The position numbers and the translations under genes were made by a program. 47,722 nt of DNA. It comes from an uncultured Bacteroidales bacterium. GTDB lineage: Bacteria > Bacteroidota > Bacteroidia > Bacteroidales > Paludibacteraceae. The notes below the pieces were generated by a model. That model did no database searches and was not told the origin of the DNA. It saw nothing but the letters and a program-made list of their open reading frames with translations. Location of the stretch: the NCBI GenBank assembly GCA_900316995.1, contig ONEZ01000016.1, forward strand, positions 1-47,722, in the 5' to 3' direction. How positions within the stretch are numbered: position 1 is the first letter of the stretch; the number at the start of each line of letters is the position of its first letter. This document shows positions 17,857-26,192 of this stretch, one piece after another.

Positions 17857-17909
17857 AAACTCCTAAACTCCCAAACTCCTAAACTCCTAAACTCCTAAAC
17901 TCCTAAACT
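17857..17909. repeat. Octamer tandem array (AAACTCCT), array 1
   Basis: Six full copies of AAACTCCT (the second copy ends CCC) lie at 17857-17904, followed by a decayed copy that runs into the stop codon of the CoA-ligase gene. The array lies between that gene and topA. The same unit occurs at 19953-20008 and, inverted, at 19565-19601. Confidence 0.85.
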
Positions 17910-19562
17910 TTAAATAACTTCAATCCCTTGCTCTGCACAAAGTTTGAGTGATAGCTCTTTCAGCTTGAACTTCTGTATCTTGCCGCTGCCTGTTAGCGGA
18001 AATTCTTTCACAAAAAATACATACTTTGGTATCTTATAGCGGGCTATCTTGCCTTTGCAGAAATCCTTGACATCGTCTGGGTGCATGGTTACGCCCTCTT
18101 TAAGTATAATAAAGGCGCCCACCTCCTCGCCGTATTTCTTTGATGGTACGGCTGCCACCTGAACATCGCTCACGCCCTCCAGATGGTACAGAAACTCCTC
18201 TATCTCACGTGGGTAGATGTTCTCACCTCCACGTATAATCATATCCTTGATGCGGCCTGTGATGCGGAAATATCCGTCCTCGTCCATAACGCCAAGGTCA
18301 CCTGAATGCAGGTAGCCGTTCTCATCTATAACCTCTGCTGTGGCCTGCGGGTTCTTATAGTAGCCTTTCATCACGTTAAAGCCCTTGCAGCACATCTCTC
18401 CTTGCACACCCACAGGGCACTCCTCATTGGTCTCAGGGTCCAGAACCTTTACATCCACAAACGGATAGTGGCGGCCCACAGTGGTGCAGCGGCGCTCAAA
18501 GGTGTCATCAACCGTGGTTTGTGTCATGCCCGGCGATGTCTCCGTCAGTCCATACACGCTGGTAATGGTAAGGTGCATCTTATCGCAAACCTGACGCATA
18601 AGCTCCACAGGACAGAGGCTGCCCGCCATGATACCTGTGCGCAGGCAGGTGAGGTCAAACATTGGGAACATAGGGTGGTTCAGCTCCGCTATGAACATGG
18701 TAGGCACACCATACACAGCGGTGCAGCGCTCCTTATGTATGGAGGCAAGCACCACAAGCGGGTCAAACTTCTCCACCATAACCTCAGTACAGCCGTGTGT
18801 AAGGCAGTTCATAGTGGCAAGCACCACTCCAAAACAGTGGAACAGAGGTACGCACACGCAGAGTTTGTCCTCTTGTGTGAACTTCATGTTCTCACCAGTA
18901 AAAAATCCGTCATTAGCTATATTGTAGTGGGTTAGCATTACGCCCTTAGGGAAACCTGTGGTGCCGGAGGTGTATTGCATGTTCACCACATCGTGGCAGT
19001 TCACCTGTGATTTGGCATCGCGGAGGCGCTCATCACTAATAGATTTTCCAAGTAACAGAAGCTCAGCGGTGTTATACATACCACGATGCTTCTCTTGACC
19101 AATATAAACAACATTCTTCATGCGTGGAAAACGCTCGCTCACAAGGTGCCCGCGCTGGCAGGTTTTAAGCTCAGGCAGCATCTTATAGGTCATATCCACG
19201 TAGTCACAGTCCCATGTGCCGTCTATGATGCAGAGCGTGTGCATATCTGAGTTCTCACACAGATACTCAAGCTCATTCTGCTTGTAGTTTGTATTTACCG
19301 TAACGCACACAGCACCTATCTTGGCGCAGGCGTAAAGGAACGTAAGCCAGTCTGGTACGTTGGTGGCCCAAAGCCCCACATGGCTGCCACGCTCTATGCC
19401 TATGGCAAGCATGCCTTTGGCAAGGTTATCCACACGCTTGTTAAACTCGCTCCATGTAAAGCGCAAGTCACGGTCAGAATATACTATGTATTCCCTGTCA
19501 GGGCTAACCTCAGCCCAGTGCTCAAGCCAGTCACCGAGGGTTCTGTTTGATAATTCACTCAT
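17910..19562 (-). CDS. AMP-binding acyl-CoA ligase (fatty-acid type)
   Basis: This 550-residue ANL-superfamily adenylating enzyme activates a carboxylic acid to acyl-AMP and then acyl-CoA. The P-loop is [20 protein letters not shown], near residue 190. [14 protein letters not shown] carries the A5 motif, [22 protein letters not shown] the A7/A8 hinge region, and [13 protein letters not shown] the catalytic lysine near the C-terminus. Medium- or long-chain fatty acids are the likely substrate from overall similarity; the exact acid cannot be read. The upstream XRE-cupin gene (20006) is on the same strand and probably controls it, although the four-helix gene and two octamer arrays now lie between them. 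Confidence 0.9.
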   Translation of the reverse strand: MSELSNRTLGDWLEHWAEVSPDREYIVYSDRDLRFTWSEFNKRVDNLAKGMLAIGIERGSHVGLWATNVPDWLTFLYACAKIGAVCVTVNTNYKQNELEYLCENSDMHTLCIIDGTWDCDYVDMTYKMLPELKTCQRGHLVSERFPRMKNVVYIGQEKHRGMYNTAELLLLGKSISDERLRDAKSQVNCHDVVNMQYTSGTTGFPKGVMLTHYNIANDGFFTGENMKFTQEDKLCVCVPLFHCFGVVLATMNCLTHGCTEVMVEKFDPLVVLASIHKERCTAVYGVPTMFIAELNHPMFPMFDLTCLRTGIMAGSLCPVELMRQVCDKMHLTITSVYGLTETSPGMTQTTVDDTFERRCTTVGRHYPFVDVKVLDPETNEECPVGVQGEMCCKGFNVMKGYYKNPQATAEVIDENGYLHSGDLGVMDEDGYFRITGRIKDMIIRGGENIYPREIEEFLYHLEGVSDVQVAAVPSKKYGEEVGAFIILKEGVTMHPDDVKDFCKGKIARYKIPKYVFFVKEFPLTGSGKIQKFKLKELSLKLCAEQGIEVI

Positions 19563-19564
19563 TT

Positions 19565-19601
19565 AAGTTTAGGAGTTTAGGAGTTTAGGAGTTTAGGAGT
19601 T
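19565..19601. repeat. Octamer tandem array in inverted orientation (AGGAGTTT), array 2
   Basis: Three full and two partial copies of AGGAGTTT, the reverse complement of the unit in arrays 1 and 3, start just upstream of the CoA-ligase ATG. The array overlaps the 3' end of the four-helix gene: the last residues and the TAA stop of that gene are encoded by the repeat. Confidence 0.85.
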
Positions 19602-19946
19602 AATTTTGCTTTCTAAGGAAATTAACATTGCTCTTATCTCTCCTATTTCATGGTTTAATTCATTAAATTTATCACAGTCTATATAGTTTAGATCCTTTGC
19701 TAAGAGTATTTGGTATTCAAGTTCATTAGCTGAACCCAAGGAGATATTAAGGAAATTCAGGAATACAGAGTTTGAGTTTCTTCCTACTCCCTCTGCAATA
19801 TTTGTAGGAATAGAGTAAGCTGAACGCCTCATTTGAGAGCTAAGTCCATATTTTTCAGAGTCAGGGAATGATTCTGTTATTTTATAAATTTTAATAGTAA
19901 GGTCATGAGATTTACTCCAAACCTTTAACTTCCTATAACTCTGCAT
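19593..19946 (-). CDS. Four-helix-bundle protein (S23/IVS family)
   Basis: This 117-residue protein of the four-helix-bundle family (TIGR02436) was first found encoded in 23S rRNA intervening sequences. The family hallmarks are present: KVWSKSHDLTIKIYKITESFP, the stretch LSSQMRRSAYSIPTNIAEG near residues 35-55, and LGSANELEYQILLA. It is all helical, lacks a signal peptide and is thought to bind nucleic acid or assist elements, but its role is unknown. It sits between oppositely oriented octamer arrays in what would otherwise be a regulator-to-CoA-ligase operon. The stop codon lies inside array 2, and array 3 forms its 5' leader, where the minus strand shows repeated AGGAG. Confidence 0.9.
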   Translation of the reverse strand: MQSYRKLKVWSKSHDLTIKIYKITESFPDSEKYGLSSQMRRSAYSIPTNIAEGVGRNSNSVFLNFLNISLGSANELEYQILLAKDLNYIDCDKFNELNHEIGEIRAMLISLESKINS

Positions 19947-19952
19947 ACTCCC

Positions 19953-20008
19953 AAACTCCTAAACTCCTAAACTCCTAAACTCCTAAACTCCTAAACTCCT
20001 AAACTCTA
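19953..20008. repeat. Octamer tandem array (AAACTCCT), array 3
   Basis: Six full copies at 19953-20000 are followed by a partial copy in which the unit changes to AAACTCTA. That change supplies the TAG stop of the XRE-cupin gene. On the minus strand the array presents AGGAG every 8 bp ahead of the four-helix gene. Confidence 0.85.
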
Positions 20009-20581
20009 TTGCGGTGCGTAAACCACTGCAAGAATCTTTGCATTCTCATTGCTGCCGGAGCATACAAGGTGCTCCACAATGGAGTCATAGTAGATGCTGT
20101 CGCCCTTCTCAAGCAGGTACTGGTCACGGCCGTAAATTATTTTAACCACACCCTCAAGCACATAGATAAACTCCTCGCCCTCATGTGATGATAGAATCAG
20201 TGTGTTTGTGTCAGCCGGCTCAATGTTTATAATGAACGGCTCCATGGAGCGTCCAGCCTTATGGCTTGCCAGCGATGTAAAGTCAAGATGTGAGTTTGAA
20301 CGGCTCTTGGTGTTGGAGGTGCTCATGCTCTTTTCAGCACTGCCTGCACGGCAGACTTCAGGACCAAGGCAGTCACTGTCATCAAGGAATGTGCCAAGCC
20401 TTACGCCCAACGCACGCGCAATTTTAATAAGCGGTGAAAGACCTGGGATATTTGTGTTGTCCTCAATCTGTTTTACCAAATCAAGCTCCAGACCGCTGTT
20501 CTCTGCAAGAGTCTGCAAACTTATGTTTTTGCTCTCACGGATAGCCTTAATCTTCTCACCTACAAGTTTCTTTATGCCCAT
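20006..20581 (-). CDS. XRE-family regulator with C-terminal cupin domain
   Basis: This 191-residue protein has a helix-turn-helix of the XRE type at residues about 8-65 (IRESKNISLQTLAENSGLE, IKIARALGVRLGTFL), a variable linker, and a cupin_2 domain at residues about 110-190 (SSHEGEEFIYVLEGVVKI, LEKGDSIYYDSIVEHLV). Such proteins repress or activate transcription in response to a small ligand bound by the cupin barrel. In Bacteroidota they often pair with an AMP-binding CoA ligase, which fits the gene at 17910. It has its own promoter (20611-20642), divergent from the lipoprotein genes. Confidence 0.9.
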   Translation of the reverse strand: MGIKKLVGEKIKAIRESKNISLQTLAENSGLELDLVKQIEDNTNIPGLSPLIKIARALGVRLGTFLDDSDCLGPEVCRAGSAEKSMSTSNTKSRSNSHLDFTSLASHKAGRSMEPFIINIEPADTNTLILSSHEGEEFIYVLEGVVKIIYGRDQYLLEKGDSIYYDSIVEHLVCSGSNENAKILAVVYAPQ

Positions 20582-20610
20582 ATTATAATAATGTGTCTAA
20601 ATTCGGGGGG

Positions 20611-20642
20611 CAAAATTACAACAAACAACTACACAAAACAAA
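20611..20642 (-). promoter_or_regulatory. Promoter of the XRE-cupin gene
   Basis: On the minus strand TTTG, 20 bp and TAATTTTGC match the Bacteroidota consensus. The leader to the ATG at 20581 is about 29 bp. Confidence 0.75.
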
Positions 20643-20648
20643 AAAATC

Positions 20649-20680
20649 TTTGCTTTTTGTTATTTTTTACTTTATCTTTG
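20649..20680 (+). promoter_or_regulatory. Promoter of the lipoprotein cluster
   Basis: TTTG at 20649-20652 and TATCTTTG at 20673-20680 are separated by 20 bp. This promoter is back to back with the XRE-cupin promoter (7 bp between the two), so a regulator bound here could affect both. Confidence 0.75.
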
Positions 20681-20717
20681 ACACTTAAATACTTAAAATC
20701 AATTAAAAGTCAGGATT

Positions 20718-22220
20718 ATGAAGAAAACCATTACCATTTTAGTTAGTATAGCCTTGCTGCTTGTAACGCTTGCCGCATGCAAGAAACAGGAGGCCACACA
20801 GGTAACAAAGTTAGAGTTCACCTCCAAAAGCTACTCCATCTCTGAGCGGGGTGATATGAATATGAAGAAGGCTCTTGTGTTTGAAACATCGCCGGCAGAG
20901 GCGGCCGCTTCACAAAAAATAGTTTGGACGGTTAGCGATGAGAGTGTGGCGGAGATGAGCGGCAATTACCTTATCCCTATAAAGGCAGGCACAGTTAAAG
21001 TTACCGCCACAGTGCTGGGTGCAAGCGCCAGCTGTGAGGTCATAATAGAGCCAGTGGCTATCACTAAAATTACTCTGAGCACGGATGCTCCTGAAAGACT
21101 ATATATTGGTCAAAGCGCCTTGATTTCATTATCGGTAGAGCCGGCAGATGCCAATAAGGAGAATGTTTCCTTAAGTTATGACTCAAAGGTGGTGGATGTA
21201 GATAAAACCGAGAGTGGAGATATTAAGGTTACAGGCAAAGCTGTAGGAAATGCTGTTATTAAGGCTTCATACGGATCTGTTGATGATGCCATTTCTTTTG
21301 ACATTGCAGTAAATGAAATCACAGCGTTAAAGCTCTCTTCTGAGGATTATATTATCACAATTGGCTATAGTAAGGTGCTTGAACCTGAAATAACAGTTCA
21401 AGACCCGCTGGCACCGCCTACATATCCTAAACTGTTATGGGAGGTTACAGCTGGAAGTGAGTTTGTAAAACTTGATGAAAACGGAAAACTTACTGGTGTG
21501 GCTGCAAGTAACTCTGTAATGATAAGAGTGGTGTATGAACATGACAAGAAGATACTGGATGGGGCCCGTGTCAAGGTTGTTAATCCAAAGGATATTACAT
21601 CATACACAATAGAGAGAGAAAAGAGCTTTGTAAACTATGGCGAGGACATAAAGGTTTACATAGCATCCTATACTCCGTCTGATGGTAACATCGAGGCAAT
21701 TACGTGGGGGGCGGACTCCCCTGTGGCAAAGTATGAAGGTCTGTATAATGATGGCAGACCATACGCTCTGTTCTCCACGCATTACTTAGGCGGCGGCGAT
21801 GTGAACGTTATTATTAGTTCTCAGAATCCTACTACACATGAAAATAAGTCTGTTACTGTAAAAGTGAATAAGAGTACTCCAGACTCCTTCAAACTTACAT
21901 CTGATAAGAGCTTGTATTACGTTGCTTCTGATATAACAAAGCCGCTGTTCTGGGCTAAAATAACATATTCTCCTGCTGAAATCACAGACCCATACGGAGA
22001 GTTCACTCTCAGTGCTGAAAAGTATAAAAGCAGAAGTGATAAAACCAGCAGCACGCCTACTGATGAGATAAAGTTTGGTGACAAGGTTGTAAATGTGGAC
22101 GGCAGCATATCGGTTCCTGTAACTTGTACAAACCCTGAAGGGTGGACATATAAGATTAAAGCCACTTCATCTACCGGCTATTTTTCTTACAAGGATATTG
22201 AAATTGTTAAAAAACAGTAA
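20718..22220 (+). CDS. Surface lipoprotein with bacterial Ig-like (BIG2) domains
   Basis: This 500-residue protein has a lipoprotein signal peptide ending LVTLAAC, with Cys21 as the lipid site. Repeated Ig-like modules follow: one with VWTVSDESVAEMSG and AGTVKVTATVLG, a second with LSVEPADANKENVSLSYD, a third with LWEVTAGSEFVKLDENGK, then more divergent beta modules. BIG2 domains usually serve as stalks or adhesion modules. No enzymatic motif was seen. It is the first gene of a rightward group with 22245 and 23376, has its own promoter and is 24 bp from the next gene. Confidence 0.85.
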   Translation: MKKTITILVSIALLLVTLAACKKQEATQVTKLEFTSKSYSISERGDMNMKKALVFETSPAEAAASQKIVWTVSDESVAEMSGNYLIPIKAGTVKVTATVLGASASCEVIIEPVAITKITLSTDAPERLYIGQSALISLSVEPADANKENVSLSYDSKVVDVDKTESGDIKVTGKAVGNAVIKASYGSVDDAISFDIAVNEITALKLSSEDYIITIGYSKVLEPEITVQDPLAPPTYPKLLWEVTAGSEFVKLDENGKLTGVAASNSVMIRVVYEHDKKILDGARVKVVNPKDITSYTIEREKSFVNYGEDIKVYIASYTPSDGNIEAITWGADSPVAKYEGLYNDGRPYALFSTHYLGGGDVNVIISSQNPTTHENKSVTVKVNKSTPDSFKLTSDKSLYYVASDITKPLFWAKITYSPAEITDPYGEFTLSAEKYKSRSDKTSSTPTDEIKFGDKVVNVDGSISVPVTCTNPEGWTYKIKATSSTGYFSYKDIEIVKKQ

Positions 22221-22244
22221 AATCACAACTAAGATAAACCAATC

Positions 22245-23315
22245 ATGAAAATTCTGAAACTGACATTTGCAGCAGTTGCTGCTCTATTGCTTACATCGTG
22301 TCTTACAAAGGCCATACTGTCAACCGTGGTTGTAGATAAGAAAACAGCTGAGGTAAGGGCTTACGGAGACAGGTTCATTGTTAACGTGAAGTGCGCTGTA
22401 ACAGTCAAGGTTACAGTTGATTCTAAGGCTAAGGACTGGATTCATGTATCAGACACCAAATTCAACCCAGGTCTTGGCGACGGTTATAATCTTGAGGTTA
22501 TCACAGATGCTTCAACTTATAATTATAAGACTTCCGGTGTTATTACAATTGCCATAGATGAGGAGTCTTTTGCAGAGGTGAAGGTTGAACGTGAGGCTCT
22601 TGATAAATATGAAGTGCACGATGTAGAGGGGCATACTTACGGTGTGGCCTTAATTAATGGAAAGTACTGGATGACAGAAAATCTTAGAAGTATGACATAC
22701 GATACCAAGAGTGAGGCGCGTGGGCAGAATATTAGAATGGTTGAAGACGGTACTGGCTTTACAGGTAAGGCGTGTACAGACCCTTCACGCCTGAGTGACC
22801 TTGGTACAATGGAGGGCTATAAGAACCGTATGGGATACCTGTATAACTATCTTGCTGCTATGGGTCTTACTGCTGATGAGGCTTTATCTCAGGATGAAGG
22901 TGAGTATAAAGGTGCTAAACGCCAGGGAATCTGCCCGAATGGTTTCCGTCTGCCTACAAGTACAGAGTTCTCCTCTCTTAAGCAGTATGTGGACAATCAA
23001 GCAGGAGGAAGCACTAAGGGAGGCAAGTGGCTGAAAACCTCAGTAGGTTGGGATAGCTCTGTAGGCAATGGTTCAGACGGCTGTGGCTTCCGTGGATACC
23101 CTTGTGGCGTTTATAAGGATGGCACTTATAATAAAAAACCGGGTTACCGCACCTCATTCTGGGCATCCACCTCTCACCATGTAGGTGAAGGTTACCAGTC
23201 AGGCAGCTATAAGTGGTGTATGGGTCTGCCTTCTGTTAGCGGCACAAATGACGTGGTAGTTGAAGCCGGCCACTATGAGAGTGAAGGAATGTCAGTAAGA
23301 TGCGTTAGAGAGTAG
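22245..23315 (+). CDS. FISUMP-domain lipoprotein
   Basis: This 356-residue lipoprotein has Cys19 in LLLTSC. An N-terminal BACON/Ig-like part (residues about 30-125, VTVDSKAKDWIHVS) is followed by a FISUMP domain (Fibrobacter succinogenes major paralogous type). The signatures are NGKYWMTENLRSMTYD, NRMGYLYNY, CPNGFRLPTSTEF, FWASTSHH and MSVRCVRE at the end. FISUMP proteins are outer-surface proteins related to C-type-lectin-like folds; ligands are unknown. The stop is directly followed by a TTGACAG/TTGACAT repeat. Confidence 0.9.
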   Translation: MKILKLTFAAVAALLLTSCLTKAILSTVVVDKKTAEVRAYGDRFIVNVKCAVTVKVTVDSKAKDWIHVSDTKFNPGLGDGYNLEVITDASTYNYKTSGVITIAIDEESFAEVKVEREALDKYEVHDVEGHTYGVALINGKYWMTENLRSMTYDTKSEARGQNIRMVEDGTGFTGKACTDPSRLSDLGTMEGYKNRMGYLYNYLAAMGLTADEALSQDEGEYKGAKRQGICPNGFRLPTSTEFSSLKQYVDNQAGGSTKGGKWLKTSVGWDSSVGNGSDGCGFRGYPCGVYKDGTYNKKPGYRTSFWASTSHHVGEGYQSGSYKWCMGLPSVSGTNDVVVEAGHYESEGMSVRCVRE

Positions 23316-23345
23316 TTGACAGTTGACATTTGACAGTTGACATTT
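23316..23345. repeat. TTGACAG/TTGACAT array after the FISUMP gene
   Basis: The array begins at the base after the TAG stop at 23315 and alternates TTGACAG and TTGACAT units over 30 bp. It is followed by AACTCTT repeats to about 23364. Confidence 0.75.
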
Positions 23346-23375
23346 AAACTCTTAACTCTTAACTGAAAAACAACC

Positions 23376-24482
23376 ATGAACCGAACAATAAAAACCGTAT
23401 TTTCTCTCCTGCTTGCAGCCATGTTATTTACTGCATGCAATGAGAAGACCACCGAACCAAACGGAAGTGTAAAAACACCTACAGATTCACCTACAGAGCC
23501 GCCTGTGGTGGAGGCTGATTTGCCAAAGGCCGACGGCTCCATTGATGAGATAGGCGTTAAGACTTTAGCCACTGGCGATGTAAAGACTCTCAATAACGTT
23601 GAGTTCAAAGTAAAGGTAAGTGACAAGGCTGTGCCCAAGGAGTGTGGTATTGCATACTCCACAAACCTCACAGACTTAAAGCGCAAGACAGCATGGCGCA
23701 AGAAGGCTCAAGTAACCAAGAGTGGAGATGTCTCTATAAAACTTGACCTGCTCTACTCCGGAGCCATCTACTACTATGCGGCGTATTCCATCTATGAGGG
23801 CTCATGCTACTACGGCGATGTAAAATATTTCACCACCCCTAAGAACAAAGTTGGTAATTACATTAACATGGGGCTCTCTGTATATTGGGCGGACCGCAAT
23901 CTGGAGGCTGACTCTGAAACAGGCGCAGGCAACTTGTACCGTTGGGCGGAAGTTATTCCTGCTGGCAGAACCAGTGATATGTATTCAAAAAATCAGATAT
24001 TAGATATGTCAGACATCACTGACACTGAGTACGATGTTGTGAAACAGACATGGGGTGGACGCTGGAGGCTCCCTACTCAGAAAGAGATGGAGGATCTTGC
24101 ATGGAAATGTAAGTGGGAGATTGTTACTCTTGAAGGAAAGAGAGTTGCCAAGGTTACATCCAACATTGATATAGAAGAGCCCCCGTACATCTACATTCCT
24201 CTTTGTGAAGTGGAGTACATTGGCGAGGATGATGCGCATGGTGAATATTATCCAGTTATCAAGAAGGATTCGGAGAGTGTGTATCTTTTGACCGGCACTC
24301 AGGTGGAGAAAAATGACTGGCACCCAAACGTTATGAGCGGCGATATTATGAGCTGGTGCTATGCACTTAGTTATTATGAAATTGATTTTGAAAATGAGAA
24401 GGCACCAAGTGTAGATATCTTTAACTCCAAGAGCAGCATCTACTGCGTAAGACCAGTATATGTTCCAGTGATAATCAATTGA
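23376..24482 (+). CDS. Lipoprotein with C-terminal FISUMP-like domain
   Basis: This 368-residue protein has Cys21 in LFTAC and a proline/threonine-rich spacer (TPTDSPTEPP). A fibronectin-like module follows (residues about 60-155, with VPKECGIAYSTNLTDL and YYYAAYSIYEG). A FISUMP/DUF1566-like domain comes last (YINMGLSVYWADRNLE, WGGRWRLPTQKEMEDL, IYCVRPVY). It is a surface protein of unknown ligand, in tandem with the FISUMP gene at 22245. The stop codon TGA is the first TGA of the TTGACAG array. Confidence 0.85.
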   Translation: MNRTIKTVFSLLLAAMLFTACNEKTTEPNGSVKTPTDSPTEPPVVEADLPKADGSIDEIGVKTLATGDVKTLNNVEFKVKVSDKAVPKECGIAYSTNLTDLKRKTAWRKKAQVTKSGDVSIKLDLLYSGAIYYYAAYSIYEGSCYYGDVKYFTTPKNKVGNYINMGLSVYWADRNLEADSETGAGNLYRWAEVIPAGRTSDMYSKNQILDMSDITDTEYDVVKQTWGGRWRLPTQKEMEDLAWKCKWEIVTLEGKRVAKVTSNIDIEEPPYIYIPLCEVEYIGEDDAHGEYYPVIKKDSESVYLLTGTQVEKNDWHPNVMSGDIMSWCYALSYYEIDFENEKAPSVDIFNSKSSIYCVRPVYVPVIIN

Positions 24483-24508
24483 CAGTTGACAGTTGACAGT
24501 TGACAGTT
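24479..24508. repeat. TTGACAG array overlapping a stop codon
   Basis: Four exact copies of the 7-bp unit TTGACAG (24479-24506) plus TT. The stop codon of the lipoprotein gene (24480-24482) lies inside the first unit. Confidence 0.85.
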
Positions 24509-24530
24509 ATAATAACTTTCAATTTAATAC

Positions 24531-24562
24531 GATTCACCGATTCACCGATTCACCGATTCACC
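24531..24562. repeat. GATTCACC octamer array
   Basis: Four exact copies of GATTCACC lie 20 bp before the start of the TPM-domain gene. A related degenerate set occurs at 41404-41511. Confidence 0.85.
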
Positions 24563-24581
24563 GAATAACCAAATAATTACC

Positions 24582-26192
24582 ATGACCCGAACATTAAAAA
24601 CCGTATTCTGCTTTTTATCCTTTTTTGCTCTTGCGCCGTTCTCTTATGCGCAGGAGAGTGAAGAAGACTATGCAGAGGAGCCTGCCGTCAGGGTGGTGAG
24701 TGTGGAAGAGGTTATTAACCCCCATACCGCCGATGCCAGTGACTATGTGTCTGATATGGCTGGAGTCTTTACGCCAGAGCAGGAGAGCCAGGCTAACGCC
24801 CTCTGCCTGCGTATGGATAGTGTAGCCAAGATACAGACATTGGTTGTAACAGTGCCTTCCATTGGCTATGAGGATCCGTTCCAGTATTCTGTGGATTTAT
24901 TTCAGCGCATAGGAGTGGGAGATAAAAAGACAGACAGAGGACTCCTTATATTAGTTGCAGTGTCAGACCATAAATGGGAGATACGCACAGGTTATGGTCT
25001 TGAGGGTCAGTTCACAGATGCTATATGCTCATACGTGGGTCGTAACAAGATGGTCCCCAAGTTCAGAGATGAAGATTATGCAGGAGGTATTATAGATGCG
25101 GTTGAATACTTTACAACTCTTTCCACCGATGAAAAGGCGCTGGAAGAACTTAACATGGAGTTAAAGAGTGCGGAAGACAGGCTAACACGTGATGACCTTT
25201 ACGGCCTCTGGATTATGATAGCTGTGCTCCTTCTTGTAACATACGGATCTTACCGTGTAATGAGAGTGGAAAAAAAGAAGTCTGATGATGCTTCCAGCGA
25301 TGTGGCGTTACAAGATAACACACTTCTCACTAAATGGACCAGCGGTGAGCTGATGATACCTCAGAAGTTTAGCGTCACCTCAGTTTACGGAAGTGTTACC
25401 AGAGTGGAGCAGGCAAAGAATAGCGGCATAAAGTATTGGGACAAGAACAAGCCTACAAGATGGCTGTTATACTATGCTATTCCGTCATTAGCCACTGGCG
25501 TTGTATGTGAGACTTCACAGAGTATGGAATCTCTACTGTTAATGATTCTCCTTTGCAACACGTGGGCTTCATTAGTATATTTTGTGTCAAGGTTTAAGAT
25601 GGTTGGACGTGCTGTAAGCCCGTATGAGAAGCATCGTGTATATGATGAAGGCGTTTTCAGTGGCAAGGCGTTTGTTTGTATGCTGCTTGCTCCGTGGGTG
25701 GCAATACCGGCGCTCATATATGGTGCTGGAGGACGCAGAAAGTACAAGAATGTGGGGCCTGCATGTCCGGAGTGTGGCTGTGATATGTTCAAATGTGAGC
25801 AGCAGGAGGATTTGTTGCCACTGCTTGATGAACGAGAAATAACAGAGAGGCGTATCAGGAGTAATAAGTTCACCCTCTACAAATGTGCTAACGGCCATAG
25901 CATGATTGACATTGAGCCTGGAGACTCCTCATACATAAAGTGCCCTAAGTGCGGTGCCAAGGCATCTAAGAAGAATAGTTCAAACACAATAACTGTAGCT
26001 ACATACAGCCATTCTGGAGAACGTGAGGATATTTACAAATGTGAGCATTGCGGAGGGAAACACTCTGTGCTTGTAGTTATTCCAAAACGTACGCGTAGCA
26101 GCTCAAGCAGCAGTGGCGGTGGCAGAAGCAGCAGAGGCGGTAGCTACGGCGGCGGCTCCACAGGAGGCGGCGGCGCAGGCGGATCATGGTGA
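24582..26192 (+). CDS. TPM-domain membrane protein with zinc-ribbon and Gly/Ser-rich tail
   Basis: This 536-residue protein has a signal peptide (LSFFALAPFSYAQ). A TPM domain (YgcG/TPM_phosphatase family) lies at about residues 50-190, with YVSDMAGVFTPEQESQANAL, VGDKKTDRGLLILVAVSDHKW and TGYGLEGQFTDAI. A transmembrane helix follows (LWIMIAVLLLVTYGSY), then more hydrophobic segments. Three cysteine pairs of zinc-ribbon type (CPECGCDMFKC, CPKCG, CEHCG) lie at about residues 395-490, and the tail is rich in Gly and Ser. The TPM domain is linked to membrane-protein quality control or thylakoid biogenesis in other lineages; here the role is open. It converges on the gene at 26193 with no intergenic base. 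Confidence 0.85.
   Translation: MTRTLKTVFCFLSFFALAPFSYAQESEEDYAEEPAVRVVSVEEVINPHTADASDYVSDMAGVFTPEQESQANALCLRMDSVAKIQTLVVTVPSIGYEDPFQYSVDLFQRIGVGDKKTDRGLLILVAVSDHKWEIRTGYGLEGQFTDAICSYVGRNKMVPKFRDEDYAGGIIDAVEYFTTLSTDEKALEELNMELKSAEDRLTRDDLYGLWIMIAVLLLVTYGSYRVMRVEKKKSDDASSDVALQDNTLLTKWTSGELMIPQKFSVTSVYGSVTRVEQAKNSGIKYWDKNKPTRWLLYYAIPSLATGVVCETSQSMESLLLMILLCNTWASLVYFVSRFKMVGRAVSPYEKHRVYDEGVFSGKAFVCMLLAPWVAIPALIYGAGGRRKYKNVGPACPECGCDMFKCEQQEDLLPLLDEREITERRIRSNKFTLYKCANGHSMIDIEPGDSSYIKCPKCGAKASKKNSSNTITVATYSHSGEREDIYKCEHCGGKHSVLVVIPKRTRSSSSSSGGGRSSRGGSYGGGSTGGGGAGGSW

Noticed and set aside
18306-18935. 209-residue reading frame on the plus strand inside the CoA-ligase gene
   Set aside because: It is the reverse shadow of a gene with complete motifs, and its His- and Ala-rich composition is typical of such shadows.
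19593-19946. Diversity-generating retroelement accessory (Avd) protein
   Set aside because: It belongs to a related fold family, but no reverse transcriptase, template repeat or variable repeat was seen in the window; FISUMP domains nearby are not enough.
17857-20008. CRISPR array
   Set aside because: The units are 8 bp in direct tandem with no spacers and no cas genes nearby.
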